A stretch of 64,000 bases of DNA from Xanthomonas campestris pv. phormiicola (GCA_025666215.1 CP102593.1:1005001-1069000); one strand, 5' to 3'. Positions 16,032 through 27,270 are shown, counted from the first letter of the stretch. Made by a program: numbers and translations. The notes: a model not told the origin generated them from the letters alone.

Positions 16032-18680
16032 TCAACCGCGACGCAACAGCATCTGCGTCATCAGCGCGCGCAGTGCCGGCGCGCGCACCGGCTTGGACAG
16101 GAAGCCCCAGCCGCGTTCCTGGGCCAGCGCGCGTAGCGCCGGATCCGGTTCGGCGGTGACCAAAATCACCCGCGGTTCGGCGTTCCAGCGCCGGCACAGC
16201 TGCGCGAACAGGGCCGGGCCGTCGCGCTCGCCCATGCGCACGTCCAGCAGCACCAGCTCCGGCGCCTGCGCCGGCTGCGCCGCGGCCAGCGCCTCTTCGG
16301 GCCCGGCGGCCAGTTCCACCCGGCACGCCCAGCGTTCCAGTAGCGCGCGGCTGGCCTCGCACACGCGCGGGTCGTCGTCGATGCACCACACCCGGCAGCC
16401 GTGCAGGATCGGGTCGTCGCCGTTGTCGCTGGCCACCGCGGTCGGCGGCTGCGCCTGCGCCGCGGCGGTGGCGTCGCCCAGCATCACGGTGACCGCAAAC
16501 ACGCTGCCGCGGCCGAGCTGCGAGCGCAGGCCGATGCGGTGGCCGAGCAGGCGGCCGATGCGCTCCACGATCGCCAGGCCGAGGCCGGCGCCGCGGTCGT
16601 GGGCGACGCCGTCGCCTAGGCGGCGGAACTCCTCGAAGATCTCCCGCTGCAGCGCCTCGGGGATGCCCGGGCCCTGGTCGTGGACCTCGATGCGCAGGCT
16701 GTCGCCGTCGCGGCGGCAGCCCAGCAGCACCCGACCGCGCGGGGTGTAGCGGACCGCGTTGGACAGGAAATTCTGCAGGATGCGCCGCAGCAGGGTCTCG
16801 TCGCTGCGCACCGCGGCGCGGGTGGGCACGTAGTCCAGGCGCAGGCCGCGGTCCTCGGCGACGATGCCGAACTCGTGCGCCAGGGTCTGCAGCAGCGGCC
16901 CCAGCGCGAAGTCGCGCACCTGCGTCTTCAGCGTGCCCGCTTCCAGCCGCGAGATGTCCAGCAGGCTGTTGAGGATCGCGTCCTGCGCGACCAGCGCGTT
17001 GTCGACATGGTCGGCGATCTGCCGCGCGTCGTCGTCGTGCAGCTTGCCGCGCAGCGCGGACACGAACATGCGCGCGGCGTTGAGCGGCTGCAGCAGGTCG
17101 TGCACCGCCGAGGCGACGAAGCGGGTCTTGTAGCGGTTGGCGTTCTCGGCCTCGCGCTTGGCGTCGGCCAGGTCGCGGGTGCGCTCGCCGACGCGGTGCT
17201 CCAGCGCGTCGGCCAACGAACGCAGTTCGCGCGCGGCGTTCTTGTAGCTGGTGATGTCGGCGTAGCTGGTGACGAAGCCGCCGTCGGGCAGCGGATTGCC
17301 GCGGATTTCCAGCACCGTGCCGTCGTCCTTCTCGCTCTCGCGCATATGCGGGCGGCCGCTGCGCAGGTGGTCCAGGCGGCGCTGGATCGCCGCTTCCACC
17401 GGGCCGGGGCCGAGCAGGCCGCGGCGCGCGTTGTAGCGGAACACGTCCTCGATCGGGCGGCCGATGCGGATCAGCTCCGGCGGGAAGCGGAAGATCTCCA
17501 GATAGCGCGAATTCCACGCCACCAGGCGCAACTGCGCGTCGATGATCACCACGCCCTGCGGCAGATGCTCCAGGCTGCGGCTGAGGCCGGTATCGGCCTG
17601 TTGCGCGGCCTGCACCACGCCGTCCTGCGCGGTGCGCAGCTCCTGCGCATGCTGTTGCAGCAGCGATTCCAGCTCGCGCCGGCTGCGCTGGCGCAGGCGC
17701 GCCAGGCGCTGCCGCTGCTGGAACAACAGGCCCAGGAACACCAGCGCCAGCCAGATGCCGGCCGCGGCGAGCGCGGCGGCGCGGCCGGCGGCGCGGCTGC
17801 CGCCGATGTCGTGCAGCAGGTGCAGGCGCCAGCCGCTCTCCGGCAGCGCCATGCTCTGCCACAGCAGCGGCGCCGATTGCGCGGGCGCGTCGATGCGCAT
17901 CACCTGGCTGCCGTCGTCCAGCGTGGCCAGGCGGCGCCGCCGCGCCGGCAACAAGGTCTGCCGGGCGTACTGGCGAGTGGCGAGCAGTTCGTCGCGCTCG
18001 CGCGTGCTGAGCGGCTGCAACTGGCGATAGCGCCAGGCGTCGCGGCTGGACAGGAACACCACCCCATGGCGGTCGCTGACCAGCACCACGTCCGGCACGC
18101 GCAGCCACTCGCGTTCCAGCGCGGCCAGTTCGATCTTGATCACGATCACGCCGAGGGTGCGTCCGGCCTCGTCGCGGATCGCCTGCGACAGGAAATAGCC
18201 GGGCACGCCGGTGGTCATGCCGATGCCGTAGAAACGGCCGCTGCCCTGCGCCAGCGCCTGCTTCACGTAGGGGCGGAAACTGTAGTCGGCGCCGACGTTG
18301 CTGCTGGCCAGGTGCCAGTTGCTGGCGGCCACGGCCACGCCGTCGGCGTCGATCAGGGTCAGTGTCGAAGAGCGGGTGACGTCGTTGGCGCGCTCCAGCT
18401 TCAGGTTCAGCCGCTGGTGGTCGGCCGGGGCCAGCGGCTGGGTCAGCGCATCGCGCAGTTCCGGATCCAGCGCCAGCACCTGCGGCAGCGTGCGGTAGCG
18501 GTCGATGCGCTGCTGCAGGGTCTGCGCGTACAGCTCCAGCTGCTGGCGCAGTTGCCGGCTCTCGGCGCGCAGCGCGCGCTGTTCGGCGAAATGCCCGGCC
18601 GACAGCATCGCCAGCGCCATGCCGCCGAGGGCGGCGAGCAGGAGCAGGGCGACGCGGCGATAGCGCAAGGCGGAATACAT
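16032..18680 (-). CDS. Hybrid sensor histidine kinase with Cache, PAS and receiver domains
   Basis: An 882-residue membrane kinase with a TM helix at about residues 9-28. A periplasmic double-Cache-like sensor follows (YSFRPYVKQALAQGSGRFYG, IGMTTGVPGYFLSQAIRDEA), then a second TM near 295-320, a coiled coil and a PAS domain (LEHLPQGVVIIDAQLRLVAW). The HisKA domain has phospho-acceptor H527 in SAVHDLLQPLNAAR, followed by HATPase_c (NFLSNAVRYTPRG, DQGPGIPEA, GAGLGLAIVERIG) and a C-terminal receiver (CIDDDPRVCEA, VLLDVRMGERDG, LSKPVRAPA). The Cache type resembles DctB-like dicarboxylate sensors. The gene sits between a LuxR-type regulator and porin 2/dctA, so C4-dicarboxylate sensing is a reasonable inference. 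Confidence 0.88.
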   Translation of the reverse strand: MYSALRYRRVALLLLAALGGMALAMLSAGHFAEQRALRAESRQLRQQLELYAQTLQQRIDRYRTLPQVLALDPELRDALTQPLAPADHQRLNLKLERANDVTRSSTLTLIDADGVAVAASNWHLASSNVGADYSFRPYVKQALAQGSGRFYGIGMTTGVPGYFLSQAIRDEAGRTLGVIVIKIELAALEREWLRVPDVVLVSDRHGVVFLSSRDAWRYRQLQPLSTRERDELLATRQYARQTLLPARRRRLATLDDGSQVMRIDAPAQSAPLLWQSMALPESGWRLHLLHDIGGSRAAGRAAALAAAGIWLALVFLGLLFQQRQRLARLRQRSRRELESLLQQHAQELRTAQDGVVQAAQQADTGLSRSLEHLPQGVVIIDAQLRLVAWNSRYLEIFRFPPELIRIGRPIEDVFRYNARRGLLGPGPVEAAIQRRLDHLRSGRPHMRESEKDDGTVLEIRGNPLPDGGFVTSYADITSYKNAARELRSLADALEHRVGERTRDLADAKREAENANRYKTRFVASAVHDLLQPLNAARMFVSALRGKLHDDDARQIADHVDNALVAQDAILNSLLDISRLEAGTLKTQVRDFALGPLLQTLAHEFGIVAEDRGLRLDYVPTRAAVRSDETLLRRILQNFLSNAVRYTPRGRVLLGCRRDGDSLRIEVHDQGPGIPEALQREIFEEFRRLGDGVAHDRGAGLGLAIVERIGRLLGHRIGLRSQLGRGSVFAVTVMLGDATAAAQAQPPTAVASDNGDDPILHGCRVWCIDDDPRVCEASRALLERWACRVELAAGPEEALAAAQPAQAPELVLLDVRMGERDGPALFAQLCRRWNAEPRVILVTAEPDPALRALAQERGWGFLSKPVRAPALRALMTQMLLRRG

Positions 18681-18932
18681 GCGGAAGTGGGCGCGGTCGG
18701 GACGAGATGCCGCCAGCTTAGCGGCAGCGGCGTGCGCGCTGGTGGCGATTCGCCGCGCGGTCGGCTGCGGTGGCGTGGCTGCGATCGCGCAGGCGGCCGT
18801 CGCGGCCGGGTGGCCGAATGCAGAACGGCAGCGCCGGCCCGTGTGCAGGGGCCGGCGCTGCCGCGCCGGGTAGTCCGTTCGAACATGCCCCGATCGGGCA
18901 GTGCCGGTCGGGGCGCGCTCAGGACTTGCCGA

Positions 18933-20102
18933 TCAGAACTGCACCTGCGCGCGCAGGTCGATCGAGTCCGGCTTGGTGTGCACGCCGGCGCGCTCGGCAT
19001 CGGCGCGCACGTAGTTGGCCTGGAACTTGAAGTGGCTGGTCAGGTACCAGTTGGCGCCCAGGGTCCAGTCGTGCTGGCGGCCGCCGAGCACGCTGCCGTC
19101 GTCCAGATCCAGGCGGCTGTAGCGCAGCAGCAGCTCGACCGCGCCATAGGCGTTGGCCGGCTTGATGTTGGCCACGTTGCCGGCGTTGTACGGGCGCGAC
19201 TCGCCGGTCAGCACGTAGCTGGCGAACACGTACTGGCCGTCGGCGGTGTAGTCGGGGCGGCCGTTGTCGCGGGTGACCTCGGCGCGCAGCGCTTCGCCCT
19301 GCATCGAGAACGGACCCTTGATCCAGATCGCTTCCAGGCCGGTGCGGCGCACCTGGTCGGCATCGACCAGGGTGCCCGAGTCGACCAGGCGCACGTCGGT
19401 CAGGCCGGCTTCCGGGCGCGCACGCAGGCGCACGCGCGGGCTGAAGCTCACGTCCAGGCCGTTGTGGTAGCCGCGCGGGTTTTCCTGCGAATACGCCAGG
19501 CCCAGGTGCAGCACGTCGCCCTCGGCCTTGAACGGGGTCCACACGCCGCGCACCGCCTGGGTGGTGCCGGGATTGTCGCCCTGCAGGTCCTTGCCGCCGT
19601 ACGCGCCGGCCTGCAACAGGTACTGCTGGCGCTCGAAGGTCCACTCCACGCCGGTGCGGCGGCCCTGGTAGATCGCCTGGCTCGGCAGCCCCGTCTCCAG
19701 GAAGCTGTCGGCGCGCGCGCTGGTCACGCCTTCCAGGCCGACCGGCACCTTCATGTAGCCCATCCGCACCTTGCCGTAGTCGCTGCCGAACAGCGCCTTG
19801 GTCTCGAAGCGGAAGAACACGTCCAGCCACAGCTTGGACTGGAAGTCGAAGTACACCATCGCGTCGTACACGCCCTTCTTCTTCAGCGTGGCGCCGAATT
19901 CCTTGCGGCGGAACGCGTTGTCGTCCTGCAGGCGCGCATCGTCGTCGGAGAAGTTGTTCCAGTCGTAGTTGTAGTTGCCGATCGCGGCCAGTTCGGTGCC
20001 GTCGCCGAAGGCGACCTTGGTCGGCCAATCGTCGAATCCGCTGGCGGCGGCAGGAGCGGCGGCGGTCAGGCACAGCGCAGCGAAGAGAAGGGTATGGCGC
20101 AT
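18933..20102 (-). CDS. OprP/OprO-type outer-membrane porin (porin 2)
   Basis: A 389-residue phosphate-selective-porin-family barrel. The signal peptide is MRHTLLFAALCLTAAAPAAA. Family motifs are AIGNYNYDWNNFSDDD, FRRKEFGATLKKKGVYDAMV, DFQSKLWLDVFFRFETKALF and KVRMGYMKVPVGLEGVTSAR. The last residue is Phe (LRAQVQF). The start at ATG 20102 is set by the signal peptide; the upstream frame is open but non-coding in composition. It is divergent from dctA with about 480 bp between, and transcribed toward the hybrid kinase. Likely the outer-membrane pore for the dicarboxylates DctA imports. Confidence 0.85.
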   Translation of the reverse strand: MRHTLLFAALCLTAAAPAAASGFDDWPTKVAFGDGTELAAIGNYNYDWNNFSDDDARLQDDNAFRRKEFGATLKKKGVYDAMVYFDFQSKLWLDVFFRFETKALFGSDYGKVRMGYMKVPVGLEGVTSARADSFLETGLPSQAIYQGRRTGVEWTFERQQYLLQAGAYGGKDLQGDNPGTTQAVRGVWTPFKAEGDVLHLGLAYSQENPRGYHNGLDVSFSPRVRLRARPEAGLTDVRLVDSGTLVDADQVRRTGLEAIWIKGPFSMQGEALRAEVTRDNGRPDYTADGQYVFASYVLTGESRPYNAGNVANIKPANAYGAVELLLRYSRLDLDDGSVLGGRQHDWTLGANWYLTSHFKFQANYVRADAERAGVHTKPDSIDLRAQVQF

Positions 20103-20581
20103 GGTGTGATGTCTTCTTGATGAGGAAAAATGCGCGCCTGCACTCCGTCCGACGGGCAAGGCTTGCGCGGGCTGTGAAGCGTGGGACCGATCGCGACCTT
20201 CCCTCGGTTGCGATGCGGGGCGCATCGCCGGAACAACGAGCCGCCTGCATGCAATAGCGGGCGAATCCGGCGGTTCTTTACAGATTTTTACGGTCGCGTG
20301 TCGGTCCTGCGACGGCGCATCGCCCCTGAATACGCATGCGACGCCGGCAGCGCCGGCGGCAGATCGGTACGCGACGCAGCATCGGCGGGCACTCCCATGG
20401 CCGGCGTCGCGCGTCGCACCCCTCCCGAGAGCGTGCCGGAACACTGTAACTGCGTCGGCGGCGTCGCGAACAGGGGACTAGTACCAATAGGTTATCTGCT
20501 TAGAAGCTGGCGCCGCGTAAAAAGGCAGCATTCCGCGACCTGCGTCGGGTTGCCGGTCTCCATCTGCTCCGGAGCGCACGC
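20103..20581. other. Divergent control region between porin 2 and dctA
   Basis: This 479-bp stretch has no convincing gene. It must hold both promoters. On the dctA side an AT-richer patch (20476-20510, around CAATAGGTTATCTGCTTAG) could contain a -10 element. No clear sigma-54 GG-N10-GC pair, inverted operator or small ORF could be assigned by eye. Confidence 0.4.
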
Positions 20582-21949
20582 ATGCATATCCCAACTTCCC
20601 CGGCCGGCGGCCTCGTGCATCGGCACGTGCCGTTCTACCGGCAGCTGTATTTCCAGGTGGTGGTCGCCATCGTGCTCGGCGCGCTGCTCGGCCACTTCGA
20701 ACCGGCCTTCGCCGAGAAACTCAAGCCGCTGGGCGACGCCTTCATCAAGCTGGTGAAGATGATCATCGCGCCGGTGATCTTCCTGACCATCGTCACCGGC
20801 ATCGCCGGCATGACCCACCTGAAGACGGTGGGCCGGGTGTTCGGCAAGGCGATGATCTACTTCCTGTTCTTCTCCACGCTGGCGCTGATCGTCGGCATGA
20901 CCGTCGCGCATGTGGTGCAGCCGGGCGCCGGCATGAACATCAATCCGGCCGATCTGGACCAGAGCGCGGTCAAGAGCTTCGTCGAGAAGTCGCACGAGCT
21001 GACCCTGGTCGGCTTCCTGATGGACATCATCCCCAACTCGCTGATCGGCGCCTTCACCGGCGACCAGATCGCCAACGGCAAGTTGGTCGGCCCCAACATC
21101 CTGCAGGTGCTGTTCGTGGCGGTGCTGTTCGGCATGTCGCTGGCGCTGGTCGGCGAACGCGGCAAGCCGGTGCTGAACCTGCTCGAGGCGCTGGTCGCGC
21201 CGGTGTTCAAGCTGGTGCACATCCTGATGAAGGCGGCGCCGATCGGTGCGTTCGGTGCGATCGCCTTCACCATCGGCAAGTACGGCGTGGAGTCGCTGGT
21301 CAACCTGGCCTGGCTGGTCGGATCGTTCTACGTGACCTCGCTGCTGTTCGTGCTGGTGATCCTGGGCGCGGTGGCGCGCCTGTGCGGCTTCTCGATCTTC
21401 AAGCTGATCCGCTATCTGAAGGCGGAACTGTTGCTGGTGCTGGGCACCTCTTCGTCCGAGTCGGCATTGCCGTCGCTGATGGAGAAGATGGAGAAGGCCG
21501 GCTGCGAGAAGTCGGTGGTCGGGCTGGTGGTGCCCACCGGTTATTCGTTCAACCTGGATGGCACCAACATCTACATGACCCTGGCCGCGCTGTTCATCGC
21601 CCAGGCCACCAACACCGAGCTGACCCTGGGCCACCAGATCGCGCTGCTGCTGGTGGCGATGCTCAGCTCCAAGGGCGCCGCGGGCGTGACCGGTGCCGGC
21701 TTCATCACCCTGGCGGCAACGCTGGCGGTGGTGCCGGAAGTGCCGGTGGCGGGCATGGCGCTGATCCTGGGCGTGGACCGCTTCATGAGCGAATGCCGCT
21801 CGCTGACCAACTTCATCGGCAACGCGGTGGCCACCGTGGTGGTCTCGCGCTGGGAGAACGCGCTGGATCGCGATCGCCTGCGCATCGCCCTGGATGGCGG
21901 CGAAGACGCGCTGCCGGCGGTCGCGGTCGAGCCTGCCGCGATCCGCTGA
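20582..21949 (+). CDS. dctA: C4-dicarboxylate:cation symporter DctA
   Basis: A 455-residue inner-membrane carrier of the dicarboxylate/amino acid:cation symporter family that imports succinate, fumarate and malate. Signature segments are [19 protein letters not shown], the serine-rich hairpin [58 protein letters not shown] and [19 protein letters not shown]. These cover both re-entrant loops and the cation/substrate site. The start is ATG 20582; length is normal. The malic enzyme gene follows by 147 bp, so malate import and oxidation are adjacent. Confidence 0.95.
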   Translation: MHIPTSPAGGLVHRHVPFYRQLYFQVVVAIVLGALLGHFEPAFAEKLKPLGDAFIKLVKMIIAPVIFLTIVTGIAGMTHLKTVGRVFGKAMIYFLFFSTLALIVGMTVAHVVQPGAGMNINPADLDQSAVKSFVEKSHELTLVGFLMDIIPNSLIGAFTGDQIANGKLVGPNILQVLFVAVLFGMSLALVGERGKPVLNLLEALVAPVFKLVHILMKAAPIGAFGAIAFTIGKYGVESLVNLAWLVGSFYVTSLLFVLVILGAVARLCGFSIFKLIRYLKAELLLVLGTSSSESALPSLMEKMEKAGCEKSVVGLVVPTGYSFNLDGTNIYMTLAALFIAQATNTELTLGHQIALLLVAMLSSKGAAGVTGAGFITLAATLAVVPEVPVAGMALILGVDRFMSECRSLTNFIGNAVATVVVSRWENALDRDRLRIALDGGEDALPAVAVEPAAIR

Positions 21950-22096
21950 GTTTCGCCATGCCGCGCGCGCGCCGGCCTGGCCGGCGCGTCGCGTTTCCGG
22001 CCCCGGGCCTGCGCGGCGACAGCCGCAAGACAGGCTTGGTCATGGCCCAGGGAGTAGAATCCTGGCTCCTCGCGCCTCTCGACTACAGAAGCCTCA

Positions 22097-24388
<2,292 letters not shown>

Positions 24389-24648
24389 GTGCAGGCTGAG
24401 TCAACCGCGGTCAAGCGCTCGGCGGCGCAGCGCGTGGTTGTCACCGTCGTCACGCGTGGACCTCTGCGCGGATGCTGGAGGCATGGCAACCGAAGCTGGT
24501 GAAGTGCGATCACTCGCATATCTCGAAAGCACCAGCTACCGACCGTTGATTGAGCATTGACAGTGCCGCCGATTGGAGCAAATTCGAGGCCGCACATCTG
24601 TTAAATTGGTGTGTAGGCCGCGGTTGGCTTCTAGGGACAGGGTGTGGC

Positions 24649-25005
24649 ATGGGGCAGGGCACAGTGGCAACACGTATCCGGTCGGCGCGTAAGGCGCTCG
24701 GTCTCTCGCAGGTGGCACTGGCGGGTAGGCTGGGGGTGCACCGGGCCACCCTCGCCCATTGGGAGCGCGCAGACGGGTTCGTTCCCAGTGTCGATAACCT
24801 GCGCGTCCTCAGCATGGAGTTGCAGGTTGAGTTCGAGTGGTTGGCGGTCGGCCGTGCGACCGGCAAGACGGAACCGACGAGTGCTGCACCAAGTTCACGC
24901 CGTGACCTCGAATCGCGCCTGCTACAACTCTCCCGGCATGTCCCGGTCTCCTTTCTAGCCACGGTCATCGCGCTGCTGGAGAGCGCCAGCGCGTACTTGG
25001 AGTAA
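24649..25005 (+). CDS. XRE-family transcriptional regulator (left border of microcin island)
   Basis: A 118-residue protein with a Cro/CI-type helix-turn-helix at about residues 7-60 (IRSARKALGLSQVALAGRLG, then VHRATLAHWERADGFVPSVD). A short C-terminal part ends FLATVIALLESASAYLE. The ATG at 24649 is preceded by AGGGACAGGG at about 8-17 bp. It is the first gene of the accessory island after maeB, and a second small XRE protein lies at the other border. A local regulatory role over the bacteriocin genes is inferred from position only. Upstream (24389-24648) I see no gene, only an AT-richer region with a TTGACA-like hexamer at 24553. Confidence 0.78.
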   Translation: MGQGTVATRIRSARKALGLSQVALAGRLGVHRATLAHWERADGFVPSVDNLRVLSMELQVEFEWLAVGRATGKTEPTSAAPSSRRDLESRLLQLSRHVPVSFLATVIALLESASAYLE

Positions 25006-25263
25006 TGCCTGGCGCCAACGCGGTAGATGGTTTGTGCCGTGGTGTCCCTGGGCTGTGCAGCGTCGCGATTGCCGTCGGATGCTGGCATTGGCAAGGAGGC
25101 TTGCCCGTGTCGCGTCAGCCCGACATGCATGTAGGTAATGTCAGGTCTGGCACACCTAAGTACTTGAATCGCAAGCAGCCAACGATCCTAATGGGGGAGA
25201 AGGCGGGAACGTCCGGTGTGTCCGGGCGATGAAGCCCCGTCGCCCGTTTCGAAGGATCGCAGC
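25006..25263. other. Unexplained stretch before the microcin export genes
   Basis: The reading frame 25005-25232 is open (75 codons), but its protein has no recognisable domain, no double-glycine leader and no hydrophobic segment. I do not call it a gene. The sequence GGGGGAGAAGGCGGGAACGT at 25193-25212 is purine-rich; a remnant of a structured element was considered but cannot be supported. Confidence 0.3.
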
Positions 25264-25542
25264 GTGCTTCATACCATCATTTTGCGGGTTCTCGACGGTC
25301 TTGCGCTCGTGGTACCGATCGCGCTCGTCGTACGGCTTGGCGGCCGCAAGGTGAATTGGACGATGCTGGCCGCGATCCTGGCTTCCGCGATAGTCGCGCA
25401 CAGCGTCCAGGCCGGCTTCGAGTTGCCTGAGTGTGTCTTTCCGGTTTTGTGCGGTGCTTTTGTCGGGATATGCGTCCTGCTGGCGATGTCGCCCTCCAAG
25501 GGCCGCGTGGCGCGCGGTCAACGTCATGGGAATGCAGGATGA
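25264..25542 (+). CDS. Small multi-pass membrane protein coupled to hlyD
   Basis: A 92-residue protein with three hydrophobic segments at about 5-21 (IILRVLDGLALVVPIAL), 29-46 (TMLAAILASAIVAH) and 54-72 (FPVLCGAFVGICVLLAM), then a basic tail SKGRVARGQRHGNAG. I recognise no family. The start is GTG 25264, eight bases after GAAGGA. The stop overlaps the ATG of the HlyD-like gene (ATGA at 25539-25542), so the two are translationally coupled. Small membrane proteins beside bacteriocin exporters are often immunity or accessory proteins, which makes either role possible here. The candidate at 27271 competes for the immunity function. Confidence 0.6.
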   Translation: MLHTIILRVLDGLALVVPIALVVRLGGRKVNWTMLAAILASAIVAHSVQAGFELPECVFPVLCGAFVGICVLLAMSPSKGRVARGQRHGNAG

Positions 25543-26801
25543 GCCAGCCCCTGTTCCGCGAGGAAGTCCTGCAAGCCCGCCGTACCAGTTGGTTGGGCGG
25601 TATTTCCATGGTGCAGCCGTTGCAGACATGGGTGCTCTCGGGCGCTGCCAGCGTGGTGGCAGCGTCCGTGTTGATCTTTCTTTGCCTAGCCACCTACAAG
25701 CATCGCTCCACCGTGACCGGCCAGCTGGTCCCGATCAAGGGTCTGGCCACGGTGATGGCGCCAGCCACAGGGGTGATTACGAGGCTCGATGTCAGCGAAG
25801 GTCAGCGCGTGGCCGCTGGGCAAATCCTAGGCGTTGTGACTGAGCCGCGCGCGACGCTGGCAAGTGGCGATACCGAGGCTGCGTTGCAACGTCATCTGCG
25901 CCAACGAGGGGAAGGCTTGAAATCTTCCGAACAGGCGCAGTTGCAGCAATTGGATGCGCAGGAGCAGGGGCTGCGCGCGCAGCTGGCAAATCTGCAGCAG
26001 GAATTGGTACAGGTGAACGGCGAGGTCGCCACCAGGCGTAGCCAGATCGCTCTCACCAACGAAGTGCTGCAACGCTGGCGCCAGTTGCAGGATGGCAATT
26101 ACGTCAGCGTACTGCAGATCAAGCAACAGGAATCCAGCGCGCTTGAATACACCAGCCAAATGCAAGCGTTGGAGCGACAGGCGACCGAGATGCGGCGTTC
26201 CGTTTCGCAGATCGAGCAACAACTGCACGTGCTGCCGGGGCAGCGTCGCGGCGTGCAGGCAGATTATTGGCGCGAGAACGCTTTAGTAGAGCAGGAGGCG
26301 GTACAAACTCAGGCTGGCGGGGCGTTGGTAATGAAAGCACCTGTGACCGGTGTTATTACTGCCCAGATGGTTAAACTGGGACAGGCAATTCAGGCAGGCC
26401 AACCGCTGCTGGCGCTATTGCCAGATGGAGGCAGGCTGGAGGCCGAGTTGCTGGTGCCTAGTCGCGGGATAGGTTTCATCAAGCCTGGGGACAAGGTGGC
26501 GCTGCGCTACCAGGCTTATCCATATCAAAAATTTGGTCACCAAGATGGAAAGGTAGTTCGCATTAGCAGCAGTGCAGTTAGTCCAGGTGAAATTGATTCA
26601 GTAATGGACAAGGCCAAGCAAGGTGAACCATATTATCGAGTCGACGTAGCGCTGGCGCGGCAGACTATAAGCGTTCATGGGAATAATCAGATGTTAAAGT
26701 CTGGTATGTTGTTAGATGCTGGCGTTGAGGGTGAAGATCGGCGCCTGATTGAATGGGCGCTTGAGCCAGTTTACTCTTTGAACAAAAAAAATGGCATCTA
26801 G
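25539..26801 (+). CDS. HlyD/CvaA-family bacteriocin secretion adaptor
   Basis: A 420-residue membrane-fusion protein that links an inner-membrane peptidase-ABC exporter to an outer-membrane TolC channel. It opens with the CvaA-type LFREEVLQARRTSWLGGIS. One TM helix spans about residues 33-52 (SVVAASVLIFLCLATYKH), then the first lipoyl half (TVMAPATGVITRLDVSEGQR). A long coiled-coil arm follows (LQQLDAQEQGLRAQLANLQQ and on), then the second lipoyl half (MKAPVTGVITAQMVKLGQAI), and the beta-barrel with VPSRGIGFIKPGDKVALRYQ and YPYQKFGHQDGKVVRIS. GC falls from about 60 % in the first half to under 50 % near the 3' end. Partner exporter: 27715-29817. A candidate channel in this window is tolC at 35868. 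Confidence 0.92.
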   Translation: MSQPLFREEVLQARRTSWLGGISMVQPLQTWVLSGAASVVAASVLIFLCLATYKHRSTVTGQLVPIKGLATVMAPATGVITRLDVSEGQRVAAGQILGVVTEPRATLASGDTEAALQRHLRQRGEGLKSSEQAQLQQLDAQEQGLRAQLANLQQELVQVNGEVATRRSQIALTNEVLQRWRQLQDGNYVSVLQIKQQESSALEYTSQMQALERQATEMRRSVSQIEQQLHVLPGQRRGVQADYWRENALVEQEAVQTQAGGALVMKAPVTGVITAQMVKLGQAIQAGQPLLALLPDGGRLEAELLVPSRGIGFIKPGDKVALRYQAYPYQKFGHQDGKVVRISSSAVSPGEIDSVMDKAKQGEPYYRVDVALARQTISVHGNNQMLKSGMLLDAGVEGEDRRLIEWALEPVYSLNKKNGI

Positions 26802-26859
26802 TAGTGATTTTTCTGAATTTTCATTGAGTTCCCTGTCTCATGTGGGCGCTCTCTAGCCA

Positions 26860-26876
26860 GCGCGAGGCTTTCGCGC
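26860..26876 (+). terminator. Hairpin between hlyD and the precursor peptides
   Basis: A perfect 6-bp stem GCGCGA / TCGCGC with loop GGCTT lies 58 bp after the hlyD stop and 25 bp before the first precursor gene. No U-tract follows, so it may be an RNA-processing or attenuating hairpin that separates high precursor expression from the adaptor gene, rather than a full terminator. Confidence 0.35.
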
Positions 26877-26900
26877 GATTCGAAGAGGGAGGTTTTGAAA

Positions 26901-27050
26901 ATGCGTGAGTTGACGATTTTTGAAATGGACGAAGTGTCTTGTGGGAGTTCCTATTCGGCTGGGTATGAAACTGGAAAATTTGTCGCTAAGACAATGATTG
27001 CGGTTGCAGTTGTGGTTACTCTTGCTACACTTATTCCTGCGTCTTCTTGA
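26901..27050 (+). CDS. Microcin precursor peptide A (double-glycine-type leader)
   Basis: A 49-residue peptide. The N-terminus MRELTIFEMDEVSCG matches the leader pattern of colicin-V-type peptides (MREL-x2-x2-E-[M/I]-D-x-VS-G), with CG in place of the usual GG at the cleavage point. Cleavage there would release a 34-residue core, SSYSAGYETGKFVAK..., with a GxxxG motif at residues 21-25 and a hydrophobic helix at about 31-46 (TMIAVAVVVTLATLIP). The ATG at 26901 follows GAGGGAGG at about 9 bp, a strong ribosome site. The peptide is too short for standard gene prediction. It is followed 12 bp later by peptide B and then by a matching C39 exporter. Bacteriocin activity is inferred, not shown. Confidence 0.8.
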   Translation: MRELTIFEMDEVSCGSSYSAGYETGKFVAKTMIAVAVVVTLATLIPASS

Positions 27051-27062
27051 GGAGATAAAACC

Positions 27063-27218
27063 ATGAAAGATCTTTTGGGTTTAGATTTGGACGCTATTTT
27101 TGGTGGAGTTGGGACTGCTGGTTCTCCCCCGGCTTCAGGCGACGATTTTATTAAAGGTTCGAGAGAGGTTGGGGCCTTTGTAAAGGGCTTCTTGCAAGGG
27201 TTCTACGACACCTTTTAA
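27063..27218 (+). CDS. Microcin precursor peptide B (double-glycine leader)
   Basis: A 51-residue peptide with leader MKDLLGLDLDAIFGG: hydrophobic residues at alternating positions and Gly14-Gly15 at the predicted C39 peptidase site. The 36-residue core, VGTAGSPPASGDDFIKGSRE..., has a flexible Gly/Pro/Ser start. An amphipathic aromatic helix then ends GAFVKGFLQGFYDTF, with GxxxG at residues 42-46. AGGAG lies about 8 bp before the ATG and overlaps the stop codon of peptide A, so the two are co-translated. Two adjacent precursors with similar core length and GxxxG motifs fit a two-peptide (class IIb-like) bacteriocin. A signal peptide pheromone is the alternative. Confidence 0.8.
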   Translation: MKDLLGLDLDAIFGGVGTAGSPPASGDDFIKGSREVGAFVKGFLQGFYDTF

Positions 27219-27230
27219 TGTTAATAATGA

Positions 27231-27251
27231 GCTCGCCCGTTGCGGGCGAGC
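27231..27251 (+). terminator. Intrinsic-type terminator after the precursor peptides
   Basis: A perfect 9-bp stem (GCTCGCCCG / CGGGCGAGC) with a 3-nt loop TTG lies 12 bp after the peptide B stop, followed by TTATATAAATT. The stem is strong and the following tract is A/T-rich but not a pure U run, so partial termination is expected. That would give high precursor levels and lower levels of the membrane protein and exporter downstream. Confidence 0.75.
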
Positions 27252-27270
27252 TTATATAAATTGGATTTCC

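Noticed and set aside
16680..20120. Very long open frame on the plus strand (over 1100 codons) across two minus-strand genes
   Set aside because: It is antisense to the hybrid kinase and porin 2, is composed of Arg/Ala/Gly/Gln/Val-rich text and lacks any domain. It is an artefact of high-GC codon bias.
24483..24560. 25-codon ORF (MATEAGEVRSLAYLES...) upstream of the XRE regulator
   Set aside because: Short, with no leader features and no ribosome site; expected by chance.
25005..25232. 75-codon ORF between the XRE gene and the small membrane protein, considered as a third precursor or group II intron remnant
   Set aside because: There is no double-glycine leader, no hydrophobic stretch, and no intron domain V or reverse-transcriptase sequence that I can support.
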